Assembly (NCBI GenBank): GCA_018673955.1
Contig: JABHBJ010000086.1
Location: forward strand, 1 to 64,000
From: Chloroflexota bacterium
Lineage (GTDB): Bacteria; Chloroflexota; Dehalococcoidia; Lucifugimonadales; Lucifugimonadaceae
Direction: 5' to 3'
DNA: 64,000 nt
Shown: piece after piece, positions 8,910 through 18,187 of the stretch
Position numbering within the stretch: the first letter of the stretch is position 1
Layout of the letters: every line of letters begins with the position of its first letter
Notes under the pieces: generated by a model
Told to the model about the DNA's origin: nothing
Databases searched by the model: none
Seen by the model: the letters and a program-made list of their open reading frames with translations, nothing else
Program-made: the position numbers and the translations under genes

Positions 8910-10055
8910 TTACCAGTTGGTGTGTGATCCGTCGGCTCGGTGTGGGTGCGGAGCTTCCCAGAACGCAAACGGTTCGGTGAGCTTGCTCTCGTCCACATCA
9001 ACACCAAGACCCGGTCGGTCGTTCACAACGTATCCGCTGCCATTGAATTCAACCTGTTCTGTGAAGACGCTTCGGTCGGTATCTTCAGCACGTTCCATAT
9101 TCACCTCGAGCCACGCAAAGTTCGGAACCGCGGCTGCAAGGTGGACAGATGCTGCTGTACAGATCGGTCCGAGTGGGTTGTGCGGCATGAGATCGATGTA
9201 GTGAGCTTCTGCCCATCCAGCGACCTTCATCGACTCGGTGAATCCACCTACGTTGCAGATGTCGACTCGTGCGTATTGAGTAATGCCTCGTTCGATGTAA
9301 GGCAGGAACTGCCATTTCGACGCGAACTCTTCCCCAATGGCGAACGGAACTTCGGTTAGCTTACGAAGTGCTTCGTATGCTTCTGGTGATTCGTCACGAA
9401 TTGGCTCTTCGAGAAAGTCGAGAGTGTGAGTCGGCATCATCTGACAGAAACTCGCTGTTTCTGCTGGTGACAATCGGTGGTGATAATCGACACCGAGAAT
9501 AGCCTGATTACCGAGTGCTTCCCGAGTCTTGATTAGCCATTCGGCCGAGTTTGCAATTGATTCGCGCGGTTCGAAAAGCCCGCCGCTTTGGATGTCCATA
9601 TTGTCGTACGACATTCGGAACGCATTTATCCCTCTGCCCATGAACTCTTTCGCCTGTTCGATCATGTCGGGACCGTAAGGACCCGCGGTTGTGGCGAACA
9701 CAGGAACGGTGTGTCGGTGTTTGCCCCCGAGAAGTTCGTACACGGGTACGCTGAGTTTTTTACCGACGATGTCGTGAAGCGCGAGGTCGATGGCTGAGAT
9801 TGCAGCAGTAAGCGTGCGTCCGCCTTCAAAGTACTGGCTTCGGTACATCTCTTGCCAGAGAGCTCCTCGTGCCATTGGGTCTCGACCGATAAGGAATTCA
9901 CGGTAGTGTTCCATGATTCCTTTTACGCCGAGTTCGCGACCAGAGAAGCCTGATTCTCCCCAGCCGTATATGCCTTCATCGGTTTCGATTTTGACTAGCA
10001 TCTGGTTTCTTCGACCGACCCAGACTGCGAATGGTTTTACATCTGTAATTTGCAT
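8910..10055 (-). CDS. Enolase-superfamily dehydratase (mandelate racemase / DgoD-like), copy A
   Basis: A 381-residue enolase-superfamily enzyme of the mandelate racemase/muconate lactonizing class, probably a sugar-acid dehydratase. The N-terminal capping domain contains NQMLVKIETDEGIYGWGESG. Barrel metal ligands are visible as GVDYHHR (Asp), FLEEP (Glu) and IGEEF (Glu), and a catalytic-type His lies in LMPHNPLGP. It pairs with a close paralogue just upstream (10258-11409). Copy A has its GGAG ribosome-binding site in a dispersed repeat directly before the ATG. The substrate is not determinable from sequence. Confidence 0.9.
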   Translation of the reverse strand: MQITDVKPFAVWVGRRNQMLVKIETDEGIYGWGESGFSGRELGVKGIMEHYREFLIGRDPMARGALWQEMYRSQYFEGGRTLTAAISAIDLALHDIVGKKLSVPVYELLGGKHRHTVPVFATTAGPYGPDMIEQAKEFMGRGINAFRMSYDNMDIQSGGLFEPRESIANSAEWLIKTREALGNQAILGVDYHHRLSPAETASFCQMMPTHTLDFLEEPIRDESPEAYEALRKLTEVPFAIGEEFASKWQFLPYIERGITQYARVDICNVGGFTESMKVAGWAEAHYIDLMPHNPLGPICTAASVHLAAAVPNFAWLEVNMERAEDTDRSVFTEQVEFNGSGYVVNDRPGLGVDVDESKLTEPFAFWEAPHPHRADGSHTNW

Positions 10056-10060
10056 AGTTA

Positions 10061-10210
10061 TTAGCTCCGTGCTTCGTCGGACGACTTGGTCGCTCGCTGC
10101 AATCTACCCATCCCCTAGCCCCTTCCCGAAGGAAGGGGGGCTGAAGCGATTGTCTGCTTCAGGGGTGATATGTGCAGTTGGGACCTGGCTTGAATCTTTA
10201 TTTCTGCCTA
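10061..10210. repeat. Dispersed repeat, copy 1 (shared with 41051)
   Basis: TTAGCTCCG...GACGACTTGGTCGC...AATCTACCCATCCC, then the small palindrome CCCCTTCC-CGAA-GGAAGGGG, matches the block at 41051-41180 at most positions, with weaker similarity continuing to about 10210. A further palindrome (CCTCTTCCC/GGGAAGAGG) follows near 10213. Read on the minus strand, the edge next to the gene gives GGAG a few bases before the ATG at 10055. Confidence 0.8.
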
Positions 10211-10257
10211 ACCTCTTCCCGGGGGAAGAGGGGATATTGTTGGTTGCATAACGATCC

Positions 10258-11409
10258 CTACCAGTTGGTGTGTGATCCGTCTTTTCGTTTTAGGTGGGGC
10301 ATTTCTGAGTATCGGAACGGTTCGGTTAGAGATTCTTCATCCACTTCGACACCGAGTCCAGGTTTGTCGAGAACGGTTACTTTACCGGAGACGATATCAG
10401 GTTGAACAGGGAAGACTTCTTCCGAGTAGAAGCCGTTGTCTTCACCGGCCGATTCTCGAATTTCGAGCCAGGAGAAGTTAGCTGCCGCCATACCCATATG
10501 AGCCGTAGCGGCGACGCAGATTGGTCCAAGTGGATTATGTGGCATCAGATCTATGTAATGAGCTTCCGACCATCCGACGACTTTCATCGCTTCGGTGATT
10601 CCACCCACGTTACAGATGTCGACTCGAATGTAATTGGCCAGTCCTTTTTCGATGTAGGGAAGGAACTGCCATTTTGAGGCGAACTCTTCACCAAGGGCGA
10701 ACGGCATGTTAGTTATCGTTCGAAGCGCTTCGTATGCCTCCGGCGTTTCGTCACGAATCGGCTCCTCGAGGAAATCCAGGGTGTGATTGGGCATCATTTG
10801 GCAGAACGATGCGGTTTCGGCGACGGAGAGGCGGTGATGAAAGTCATATCCGATTACTGGTCGTAGCCCTAGCACTTCTCGTGCCTTTATTAGCCCTTCA
10901 GCAGCGTTTGCAATTGCTTCTCGTGGTTCGTAGGATCCTTCAGATTCTGGTTCGTAATCTCGGTGAAGTCGGAAGCAGTCGAAACCTTCGGCGGTCATCC
11001 TTTGAGCAACATCGATCATCTCTTCTGGAGAATTTCCTCCTCCAGTTGCGAATGTTGGAACGTAGTTTCGCTGTTTACCACCGAGCAGTTCGTAAACCGG
11101 AACACCTAGCTTCTTGCCGACGATGTCGTAAAGAGCGATATCAATTGCAGAAATTGCCGCGGTTAGCGTTCGACCTCCTTCGAAGTACTGGCTACGATAC
11201 ATTTCTTGCCAGAGAGCACCACGCGCCATCGGATCTTTTCCGATTAGGAACTCTCGGTAGTGCTCGACGATGCCCTTTACGCCCATTTCTCTACTAGAGA
11301 GTCCTGATTCACCCCAACCGTATATGCCTTCATCTGTTTCCACTTTGACCAGCATTTGGTTTCGTGTACCAACCCATACTGGGAACGGTTTGATGTCGGT
11401 AATTCGCAT
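10258..11409 (-). CDS. Enolase-superfamily dehydratase, copy B
   Basis: A 383-residue paralogue of copy A. The capping domain is nearly identical (NQMLVKVETDEGIYGWGESG). Metal ligands are in GYDFHHR, FLEEP and LGEEF, and the His motif LMPHNPLGP is shared. The segment around residues 120-160 that shapes the active-site rim differs strongly (TFATGGGNSPEEM here versus VFATTAGPYGPDM in copy A), as does the C-terminal loop region. This suggests duplication followed by substrate divergence. Both genes may be co-transcribed across the 200-bp repeat-filled spacer. Confidence 0.9.
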   Translation of the reverse strand: MRITDIKPFPVWVGTRNQMLVKVETDEGIYGWGESGLSSREMGVKGIVEHYREFLIGKDPMARGALWQEMYRSQYFEGGRTLTAAISAIDIALYDIVGKKLGVPVYELLGGKQRNYVPTFATGGGNSPEEMIDVAQRMTAEGFDCFRLHRDYEPESEGSYEPREAIANAAEGLIKAREVLGLRPVIGYDFHHRLSVAETASFCQMMPNHTLDFLEEPIRDETPEAYEALRTITNMPFALGEEFASKWQFLPYIEKGLANYIRVDICNVGGITEAMKVVGWSEAHYIDLMPHNPLGPICVAATAHMGMAAANFSWLEIRESAGEDNGFYSEEVFPVQPDIVSGKVTVLDKPGLGVEVDEESLTEPFRYSEMPHLKRKDGSHTNW

Positions 11410-11539
11410 TAATGAAGAGCCTTTGTATGAAGTGAGAAATTATTCGGGAAATGGTTATCGCCGAAAAAGACTGTTCTCATTGAGGGTCGGTGTCAAGAGC
11501 ATTCAGTTTGGAGCAGGCAGCAGCAACCACCGACCTAGT

Positions 11540-11845
11540 ATGACTATGGAGGGAGGAACAAGTCAAAGAACCACGCCAGCAGAGGTTCATGAAACATCGT
11601 CTGGTAGATCAGATCGTTGGGCAGTTGTGTTGTTAGATGACGAACATCATTCGATGAACTATGTGATCTGGGCGCTGCTCAAGACGATTCCCGAAATGTC
11701 GACTGCTGATGCATCTCTGGTGATGCTCGAAGCACACAACACAGGCAAGGGAGTAGTGACGCTGTGTGGGCGTGACTTGGCGATGTCGTATCGAAATGCA
11801 TTGCGGGTTCTTCAACTTGGTTGCGAAGTCGAAACTGGCTGGTAA
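11540..11845 (+). CDS. clpS: ATP-dependent Clp protease adaptor ClpS
   Basis: A ClpS-family adaptor of about 101 residues. The core WAVVLLDDEHHSMNYVIWAL matches the ClpS 'VVLLNDDxTPMEFVVxVL' block, and LEAHNTGKGVVTLCGRD matches the 'AVHxxGKAxxGxYxxE' helix-turn. The family delivers N-degron proteins to ClpA/ClpC. The N-terminus is a flexible Thr/Ser/Glu extension. ATG 11540 and ATG 11546 are both possible; the track start at 11270 lies inside the antisense enolase gene. No clp protease gene is nearby. Confidence 0.85.
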   Translation: MTMEGGTSQRTTPAEVHETSSGRSDRWAVVLLDDEHHSMNYVIWALLKTIPEMSTADASLVMLEAHNTGKGVVTLCGRDLAMSYRNALRVLQLGCEVETGW

Positions 11846-12108
11846 TTTTCTGGTTTTATCCAGAATTTCAACCGGTCGTATGTTCCGAAAGCAGAATATT
11901 TTTAATCGTTTTCAGGGCATACGAATTTTCGATCCACACTTGCGGTGAGACGGATCGGTGTTTAGTGTTCAGTCATCGAACTTTGTATATTTATGTAAGT
12001 GGTCTAGTTCTTACAGCATCGCTGGGCGATTTGCCAACCGAATCTGAAAGATATGACTTAATCGAATTAACTTGGTATTTCATCAAGAACAAGGAACTAT
12101 TTTTTTAG

Positions 12109-12855
12109 ATGCAAGATCCCAAAGACATCCAAGACATTAAGCGACCTTCTAAAGATTTGATCGCTAAGCTCTACGAGCACGTAAGCTCGGCAACTGCTGC
12201 TGGTGACCTGAACAAGCTTGGCGTTTCAAACTGCTTCATACCCGGTCCTACTCCTTACACTCCCGGTAAGAAGATTGTTGGCCCAGCTGCGACGCTTCAG
12301 TTCATGCCAAAACGTGACGACGTTTACGTCGATGGTGAGTACACCGACCCTGAATTACAGCTTCACCGTCACGTTTTGTACGGCACGCAAGAAGGGGACG
12401 TTGTCGTTGTCGATGCAAGAGGCAGTATGACCAGTGGTGTATTTGGGAACATGATGCTTACTTACTTTCAGGGTGCCGGTGGTATTGGTGTAGTAGTTGA
12501 CGGCTGTATCCGTGACTACCCTGAAGCTCCTGAAGAACTGGGATTGTGGTTGAAGGGTGTAACACCTAACTTCCATACACAGACCGAAATCTTTCCGTAC
12601 GCAGTGAATGTTCCAATTGCGGTTGGGGGCACATACGTTGCTCCTGGCGACATCATCATCGCCGACGATGACGGTGTGGTAGTTGTTCCTATTCATCTTG
12701 CCGAGCAGCTTGCCGAATCCGGTGAAGTTCACGCAGAGTGGGAAGAGTTCAGCCGGCAGAAGTTAGAAAATGGCGGAGATCTTCGCCTTTACTACCCACT
12801 ATCGGACGAAGCTCGACCTGAGTACGAAGAATGGAAGAAGGCAAACGGAAAATAG
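12109..12855 (+). CDS. RraA / HMG-aldolase family protein
   Basis: A 248-residue member of the RraA-like fold shared by HMG/CHA aldolases and the RNase E regulator RraA. The conserved blocks are GPAATLQF, GDVVVVDARGS, FGNMMLTYFQGAGG, GVVVDGCIRD (the Arg-Asp metal/substrate site) and PGDIIIADDDGVVVVP. Given nearby sugar-acid dehydratases, a 2-keto-acid aldolase or decarboxylase role is more likely than RNase control; this is inference. AAGGA lies about 11 nt before the ATG and a terminator follows the stop. Confidence 0.85.
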   Translation: MQDPKDIQDIKRPSKDLIAKLYEHVSSATAAGDLNKLGVSNCFIPGPTPYTPGKKIVGPAATLQFMPKRDDVYVDGEYTDPELQLHRHVLYGTQEGDVVVVDARGSMTSGVFGNMMLTYFQGAGGIGVVVDGCIRDYPEAPEELGLWLKGVTPNFHTQTEIFPYAVNVPIAVGGTYVAPGDIIIADDDGVVVVPIHLAEQLAESGEVHAEWEEFSRQKLENGGDLRLYYPLSDEARPEYEEWKKANGK

Positions 12856-12882
12856 TCCGTGTGTTATTAATCTGAACGGATC

Positions 12883-12929
12883 GAATTAGGAAAGCCCGCC
12901 GATGAATAACCAGCGGGCTTTTCTAATTC
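12883..12929 (+). terminator. Rho-independent terminator after the RraA-like gene
   Basis: Long inverted repeat GAATTAG..AAAGCCCGC / GCGGGCTTTT..CTAATTC with a 12-nt loop and a T run. It is near-symmetrical, so it may serve both strands, including the tRNA-Arg gene coming from the other side. Confidence 0.85.
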
Positions 12930-13048
12930 ATCTGTAGCAGATTGTCTTGTCGTTCGACAGGTGCTTATTCAGAACCTTTCTGTCAAACGCGACAAGTCGG
13001 CAGTCCAGTGCTTACCTGAACATACCGACTTGAACGTGATTTCAATGG

Positions 13049-13121
13049 TACCCCTGGCGTGAATCGAACACGCGGCACATGGTTTAGGAAACCATTGCTC
13101 TATCCACTGAGCTACAGGGGC
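13049..13121 (-). tRNA. tRNA-Arg (anticodon CCT)
   Basis: The minus strand folds as a full cloverleaf. Acceptor GCCCCTG pairs with CAGGGGT (first pair G-U), the D-arm is GCTCAGTGGATAGAGC, and the anticodon stem ATGGT/ACCAT has the loop TTCCTAA, giving CCU. The T-arm contains GTTCGATTC and the discriminator is A. CCA is not encoded. Confidence 0.93.
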
Positions 13122-13272
13122 AGGTTGGATATTTGAGTTCAAGTTAGCTATTTCAAGCTGACTTACCCCCGTCGAAACGACGTTTTGTGAACGGTCAGAA
13201 AGGCTAAGTGTTCACAAAATTCTCCAACAAATCGACTCTCGAAGGATATCTCTCGGTCTGTCAGTGCGCTAG

Positions 13273-13521
13273 CTTGCAAAACAGCTGTCCGTGCCACCGT
13301 CACTCCTTTCTATGGTGCTAAATGGTCACCGTAACCCAAGTAAGAAATTTACTGGAGCTTTGCAGAAGTGGCTTCAGGCACCTGCTAAAGGTTTGTCAGA
13401 ACTACTGTTACTGAATGTGAATGACATCGGTAAATACGGTAGAACCAAGGTCGCTGTTAAAGTTAGTAAACAGCGGGTAGTGACTATTGGTGAATCTGAA
13501 CCGACTACGGCTCTGGTTTAG
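13273..13521 (+). pseudogene. Remnant of an XRE-type helix-turn-helix protein
   Basis: The frame after a TAG at 13270 reads LAKQLSVPPSLLSMVLNG then HRNPSKKF, which is the second half of an XRE helix-turn-helix (L-A-x-x-L-x-V-x-x-S-x-L-S-x-x-L-N-G-x-R). The preceding frame (FTKFSNKSTLEGYLS) is open on the other side of the break and could be the missing N-terminus. The GTG at 13291 makes a 76-aa ORF, but it would start in the middle of the recognition unit. It sits next to a tRNA gene, a common integration point, so it could be a residue of a past insertion. A short functional protein is not excluded. Confidence 0.45.
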
Positions 13522-13529
13522 GGATGTCT

Positions 13530-14732
13530 CTACTCGTACCTACGACCATTTAAAAAGACACTAGCAAACGTTCGACGTATAAAAAATCTATACGTAACTA
13601 GTGTTAGTAGGCAAGTTATAAATATTGCAATCAAAAACTTAATCTCATACGGGGCTGAGATGTTAAACATTAAGAAAGTTACAAAGGTGACTATCGGCAG
13701 ATGTGATAAATACACCCAATATGAAGAATCTGCCAACCAACGCCATCTAGAGTTATAGGTGTTTAAATGCTGTTCAGCAAATCCAATTAAACCAAGGCTA
13801 AAAGTAACTGCACAGACCACTTTTAGTCCAATGAATAATAGTCCTAGACCGGCGTTTTCACCTCCAGAATTGTAGATATCCGTTACCTGAGGAACTATCC
13901 ATAAGTACACGATGAATCCCACAGATCCAGTCACTATGTAGGCAACCCAATAGTGCTTGATAGATTTCATCAGACTGGCACGATGAAACAATCCGTAGCC
14001 GAATAGAAAATAAGTAAAACTGGCGAGTGGATTACCGATTAGTTCAGCCCCAGATGGGATAAGAACTATCATGAGTATCACGCCTAGGGCGAAGGGTACG
14101 GGAAAGTAAATAGCTCGTAAAAAAGTTCTGGCTGAAGATTGCCAAACGATACGTATCGTCTCCGACGGAATAAGTTTCGAGAAGAGTTGACGACTCATAT
14201 TCCAAATTGCCATGACAATCACAAACGTCAGTAGGTGAAAAAGGAACCACAGATGCCACGGATTAAAGTACGACTCAATTTCAACTCCACCCTTAATCGA
14301 TCCTTGCAGTCCGTACAGCCAAATATATGGCATTACTAATGCTATGAGTGGAAGGAAAACGATAAGTGGTAAGCCGATTCGCCTCCATCGTTGGTTTCGG
14401 TACCATTTCCAGGATCGCCTTTGCACGACAAGTGCACCAAAAAATCCTCCCAAAATGAAAAACAGAGGCATACGCCAAATGTGAATGAATTCGAACACCA
14501 CCCAAATGGCTAATGACTCTCCATCGTCCGATGGCCATATTTCGTAGGTGTTGAAGTAAGGCAATGACGCATGGAGAACGATCCCTAATGCCATTGCCAC
14601 GGCTCTAAGTGCATCCAGACCGTAATATCGGACTGCGGCGCCCTGATCGGCTTTGTCACTTATCAAGTCGTTGTTCACTGTGGTTCTGTTCAATTTGATA
14701 TATCCCAAATATGAGTCATTTGTCGGATACAT
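13530..14732 (-). CDS. Membrane acyltransferase, acyltransferase-3 / OpgC-like
   Basis: A 400-residue integral membrane protein with about ten hydrophobic helices. The start YYGLDALRAVAMALGIVLHA is the acyltransferase-3 motif, with the family's conserved Arg and the His at the end of helix 1. RMPLFFILGGFFGALV and the basic loop RRSWKWYRNQRWRRIGLP are also typical. Such proteins O-acylate (often succinylate or acetylate) glucans, lipids or other envelope glycans. It is divergent from a small lipoprotein gene at 14938; a truncated relic of a second copy lies at 15650. The substrate is unknown. Confidence 0.88.
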   Translation of the reverse strand: MYPTNDSYLGYIKLNRTTVNNDLISDKADQGAAVRYYGLDALRAVAMALGIVLHASLPYFNTYEIWPSDDGESLAIWVVFEFIHIWRMPLFFILGGFFGALVVQRRSWKWYRNQRWRRIGLPLIVFLPLIALVMPYIWLYGLQGSIKGGVEIESYFNPWHLWFLFHLLTFVIVMAIWNMSRQLFSKLIPSETIRIVWQSSARTFLRAIYFPVPFALGVILMIVLIPSGAELIGNPLASFTYFLFGYGLFHRASLMKSIKHYWVAYIVTGSVGFIVYLWIVPQVTDIYNSGGENAGLGLLFIGLKVVCAVTFSLGLIGFAEQHLNTYNSRWRWLADSSYWVYLSHLPIVTFVTFLMFNISAPYEIKFLIAIFITCLLTLVTYRFFIRRTFASVFLNGRRYE

Positions 14733-14937
14733 TTGTAACTAAATCTTATCTTGAAATCTTTGAATGCCGACACCTACTGATGCCGCCAACATGGAGACCC
14801 TATACAACTGTGCTAGCCTCGTGACCAAGTGGCTGCTGGACTGCAATCTAGATAACTCATTTGTGATTTTAATTCAAATTGAACCGAACCGTCCGTATTC
14901 TGTTGTGCCGCCGTATGGTTTGCTCTAAAATTCCAAA

Positions 14938-15435
14938 ATGCACAAAATTAAATTCTCATTCCTTCTCGTGGTTTTAGCTACCATATCAATATCAGTTATC
15001 GGCTGTGGATCATCGAGTGTAGATGAATCCGTTTCTAGCGATGAAGATACCGGCGATGGTGTACAAATTACACAGCCAGACGGCGTGTTTACCGTCGACG
15101 ATGTAGCTGCTGTGGGATGGAAAAAATCCAAAGAATTCTCGATTGAAACTTTGCCGGGTGCAACTAGTGTTTGGTACGGGTTCTATCAACAGCGCGATGT
15201 CGAAGTACGCGTGTACGAATCGCAAAGTGAAGCGATTAGCTTAGGTCAGGAACTAGCGGATAAGGCGACTGGACGACGCAAGCCGAGTTCGATGATTGAC
15301 TCAGGTGCAATCACTAATGCACAAACCAGCACACGGACTAGTTACTTGACGTATGCGATTGTCGGTAATTTGATTATGCTGTGTGAGATAAAAATCGAAG
15401 ACTGCCAGAGTCTGCTCGATGGTATTGGGCAATAG
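14938..15435 (+). CDS. Small lipoprotein, paralogue of 15846-16334
   Basis: A 165-residue secreted lipoprotein with a signal peptide ending in the lipobox VIGC, then a Ser/Asp-rich spacer. The folded part has FTVDDVAAVGWKKSKEF, a GATSVWYGFYQQRDVEVRVY strand pair and a Cys-containing end (LCEIKIEDC). The same order of motifs appears in the lipoprotein at 15846-16334 (IAAGWKKSKEY, WYGFFQQKDIEIRFY, LCEFDRTKC). The two conserved C-terminal cysteines could form a disulfide. The family is not recognised. It is divergently arranged with the acyltransferase gene. Confidence 0.75.
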   Translation: MHKIKFSFLLVVLATISISVIGCGSSSVDESVSSDEDTGDGVQITQPDGVFTVDDVAAVGWKKSKEFSIETLPGATSVWYGFYQQRDVEVRVYESQSEAISLGQELADKATGRRKPSSMIDSGAITNAQTSTRTSYLTYAIVGNLIMLCEIKIEDCQSLLDGIGQ

Positions 15436-15640
15436 ATTTTCGGTTGGATATGTAAGCTAATCGTTTCGGTGAAGAAATCGAAGCCTTCTGTCAGCATTGC
15501 GCCTCGGTTCGCCGGGGTGTTTTCATTTAATCCGAACTCAACATTAAATATTCAAAAAGTTCGGGTTATGGGTACCCTCATTACTATATTAAAGTACAAA
15601 AAGGGAACTGATCGACAAGTGATCCTGAAATGGGAATGGG

Positions 15641-15772
15641 TCAGGTAATGTCCGTTATTACGGACCCTATGCACTTAGAGTCGTAGCAATGGCATTAGAG
15701 ATCGTTCTCTATGCGTCATTGCCTTACTTCAACATCTTCGAATTGTGCCCATCTGACGATGGAAAGTCATAG
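15641..15772 (+). pseudogene. Relic of the acyltransferase N-terminus
   Basis: The frame VRYYGPYALRVVAMAL...IVLYASLPYFN...CPSDDGKS-stop aligns almost residue for residue with positions about 33-70 of the acyltransferase at 13530-14732 (YYGLDALRAVAMAL...LHASLPYFN...WPSDDGES). No start or continuation remains. It lies on the plus strand between two paralogous lipoprotein genes, so an acyltransferase-lipoprotein unit was duplicated here and one copy of the enzyme was lost. Confidence 0.8.
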
Positions 15773-15845
15773 ACCATTTTGGTGGTTCCTAGTTCGTAGG
15801 CTTATTTTGTCCAAATGTGAAGTTGTTGCTGGAGCTCAGTGTTGA

Positions 15846-16334
15846 TTATTTCAATGTGGAGACTAGTACATCGCATTTTGTTCGGTCAAATTCGCACAGG
15901 AGGACGGCATTTCCTGCCACTAAGAAGTCGGAATATCCTGTGAACGATCCACCACTGACATCGAGTAGATTGCCGCCTTTGGATCGTTTTACTGCGCCTT
16001 CGATTGAACCTTCGGCTGCCGGGACACCGTGCTCGATCGCGGCTTCATGTGATGCGTAGAATCGAATTTCGATATCTTTTTGTTGGAAGAATCCGTACCA
16101 AATCTCGGTCGATTCAGGGACGGTTGCGGTGTCGTACTCTTTCGACTTCTTCCATCCGGCAGCGATAAATGAATCAGTAGAAAAAAATTGGTCTGTGAGT
16201 ACTATCGCGTCTGTAGCGCTTGATTCGTCGCTACTTTCACCACTCGACGATCCCTCCGAGCCACATGTAGCGATTGCGAATATAAGCATCGCCCAAATGA
16301 TGACTTTGATTATGTGTTTCGAGTACATGTTCAC
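15846..16334 (-). CDS. Small lipoprotein, paralogue of 14938-15435
   Basis: A 162-residue protein with a signal peptide ending in ATCGSEG (lipobox ATC), a Ser-rich spacer, then the block IAAGWKKSKEY, EIWYGFFQQKDIEIRFY and LCEFDRTKC shared with the lipoprotein at 14938. It is convergent with that gene, with the acyltransferase relic between them. Its role is unknown; retention of both lipoproteins while one acyltransferase decayed suggests they can act without a linked enzyme. A start two codons later (MYSK) is also possible. Confidence 0.75.
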   Translation of the reverse strand: MNMYSKHIIKVIIWAMLIFAIATCGSEGSSSGESSDESSATDAIVLTDQFFSTDSFIAAGWKKSKEYDTATVPESTEIWYGFFQQKDIEIRFYASHEAAIEHGVPAAEGSIEGAVKRSKGGNLLDVSGGSFTGYSDFLVAGNAVLLCEFDRTKCDVLVSTLK

Positions 16335-16564
16335 TCCGTGGAATTTATTGTTCTAATCGTCACATAAGGTGCGTGGTTGGAGCATCTGGCATACCTGCTC
16401 TGACTGATTGAGAAATTATTTACGTAGTCTTCACGTCCAATCACACCGCTGTAAGCGAGGACTGACTACTATCAAATCAAGGTAGTGACAACCAGATATA
16501 TAACTGGCTCGTTTGATCTAAGCATGACGTTGGCGATATTGCTTAGCGTTAATATCAGAACGCT

Positions 16565-18112
16565 CTAGTGCCCGTCGCTATTGTCGCTACCGATGCCTTG
16601 AACTGTGACTCGGTACGAAGGGTTGGAGTCTAGATCATGATCGATGATCACATTAGATTTGCTCAGTATTCGCTGGGAGTTAGCGCTGAGGTTAAGAAGA
16701 TGTAATTCTCGACCGGTTGCTTCATAGCGTCGAGCAAGATCGCCAATCGCCTGGATACCAGAGTGATCCCAAACGCGTGAGTGTTGGAAATCGAGAACGA
16801 CTTCCAACGGATCATCTGATGGGTGGAACAAGTCTCGGAAGGAAGTGATCGAAGCAAAGAACAGTTGGCCGTGAAGTACGTACACTTTTCGGTCAGGTCC
16901 ACTGGCTGTGGTTTCTTCTACGTATATGGAACGTGCTGTGTTCCATGCGAACACTAGCGCCGAAACTATCACACCAACGATTACCGCGATAGCGAGGTCG
17001 GTAGCTACGGTTACTGCTGATACAAGGATCATCACAAATGCGTCGGATATAGGCACTTTTCGTATGATTCGTAAGCTCGACCACGAGAACGTGCCGATAA
17101 CGACTACGAACATGACACCGACGAGTGCGGCTATCGGAATCTGCTCAATGAGAGATGAAGCGACCAGAATGTAGGCAAGAAGTAGTAGTGCGGCGATCGC
17201 TCCAGAAAGTCGCCATCGTGCGCCCGACTTCATATTGATCATACTCTGGCCGATCATTGCACAGCCCCCCATTCCACCGAAAAAGCCGGTGAGTATGTTC
17301 GCTGCGCCTTGTGACATACACTCTCGGTTGTTCTGACCCTTCGTTTCAGTGATTCCGTCGATTAGTGAAACGGTCAGTAGGGATTCGATCAGTCCGATCG
17401 CTGCCAAGATCATTGCGTGCGGCAGGATGATCCAAAGCGTCTCAAGGTTCATAGGAACGTCAGGGACGCTGAACGTAGGTAGTCCACCCGAGATGCTTGA
17501 TAGATCGCCAACGGTAGTTGTGTTGACTCCACCGAAGATTACGATTCCCGATACGACGAGTATTCCTGCGAGAGCCGAGGGGAACTTCGTAGTGATTTTA
17601 GGGATTAGGTAAATAACTGCCATCGTGACAGCGATGAGGCCGAGCATGGTGTACAGGGCGCTTCCGGCGAGCCACTGTTCAGAACCGTTTGGCCCTTCGA
17701 ACTTGAAGCTTTCAAGCTGGGCGAGGAAAATAACGATTGCGAGTCCGTTCACGAATCCGAGCATTACCGGATAAGGAACCATGCGTATGAGTCGACCCTG
17801 TTTGAGTGCGCCTACTACCATTTGGATGATTCCCATAAGAATCACGGTTAGGAAGAGGTATTCAACGCCGTGGTCTTTGACGAGCACGACCATCACTACG
17901 GCTAGCGCCCCGGTGGCGCCAGAAATCATTCCAGGTCGTCCGCCAGTTACCGACGTGACAAGGCCAACGATGAACGCGGCGTAGAGCCCTACTAGCGGGT
18001 CGACTCCTGCTACAAAAGCGAAGGCGACTGCTTCTGGGACTAGGGCCAGAGAGACGGTGAGTCCGGCTAGGACTTCAACTCTAATTCTGGATGGTATGGA
18101 TAATTCTTGCAT
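16565..18112 (-). CDS. SulP-family anion permease with STAS domain
   Basis: A 515-residue SLC26/SulP transporter. The N-terminal 390 residues hold 10-12 helices with the SulP signature region [25 protein letters not shown] near the start and [20 protein letters not shown] in the middle. A C-terminal STAS domain (about 405-500) begins [16 protein letters not shown] and contains [21 protein letters not shown], where the usual phospho-acceptor Ser is preserved in DHSG. Members carry sulfate, bicarbonate or dicarboxylates across the inner membrane. No carbonic anhydrase or sulfate-assimilation gene is adjacent to choose between these. Confidence 0.92.
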   Translation of the reverse strand: MQELSIPSRIRVEVLAGLTVSLALVPEAVAFAFVAGVDPLVGLYAAFIVGLVTSVTGGRPGMISGATGALAVVMVVLVKDHGVEYLFLTVILMGIIQMVVGALKQGRLIRMVPYPVMLGFVNGLAIVIFLAQLESFKFEGPNGSEQWLAGSALYTMLGLIAVTMAVIYLIPKITTKFPSALAGILVVSGIVIFGGVNTTTVGDLSSISGGLPTFSVPDVPMNLETLWIILPHAMILAAIGLIESLLTVSLIDGITETKGQNNRECMSQGAANILTGFFGGMGGCAMIGQSMINMKSGARWRLSGAIAALLLLAYILVASSLIEQIPIAALVGVMFVVVIGTFSWSSLRIIRKVPISDAFVMILVSAVTVATDLAIAVIVGVIVSALVFAWNTARSIYVEETTASGPDRKVYVLHGQLFFASITSFRDLFHPSDDPLEVVLDFQHSRVWDHSGIQAIGDLARRYEATGRELHLLNLSANSQRILSKSNVIIDHDLDSNPSYRVTVQGIGSDNSDGH

Positions 18113-18187
18113 AGGCAGTCAAGTACAGGAGAAACTTTTTTCAGTCAGCGTTAGTTTGTATACTTCTCCCCGTTCTAATGGTTGGTT

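Noticed and set aside
11821-12108. 95-aa plus-strand ORF before the RraA-like gene
   Set aside because: Hydrophobic random-looking composition, no ribosome-binding site and it ends right at the RraA start; treated as leader DNA.
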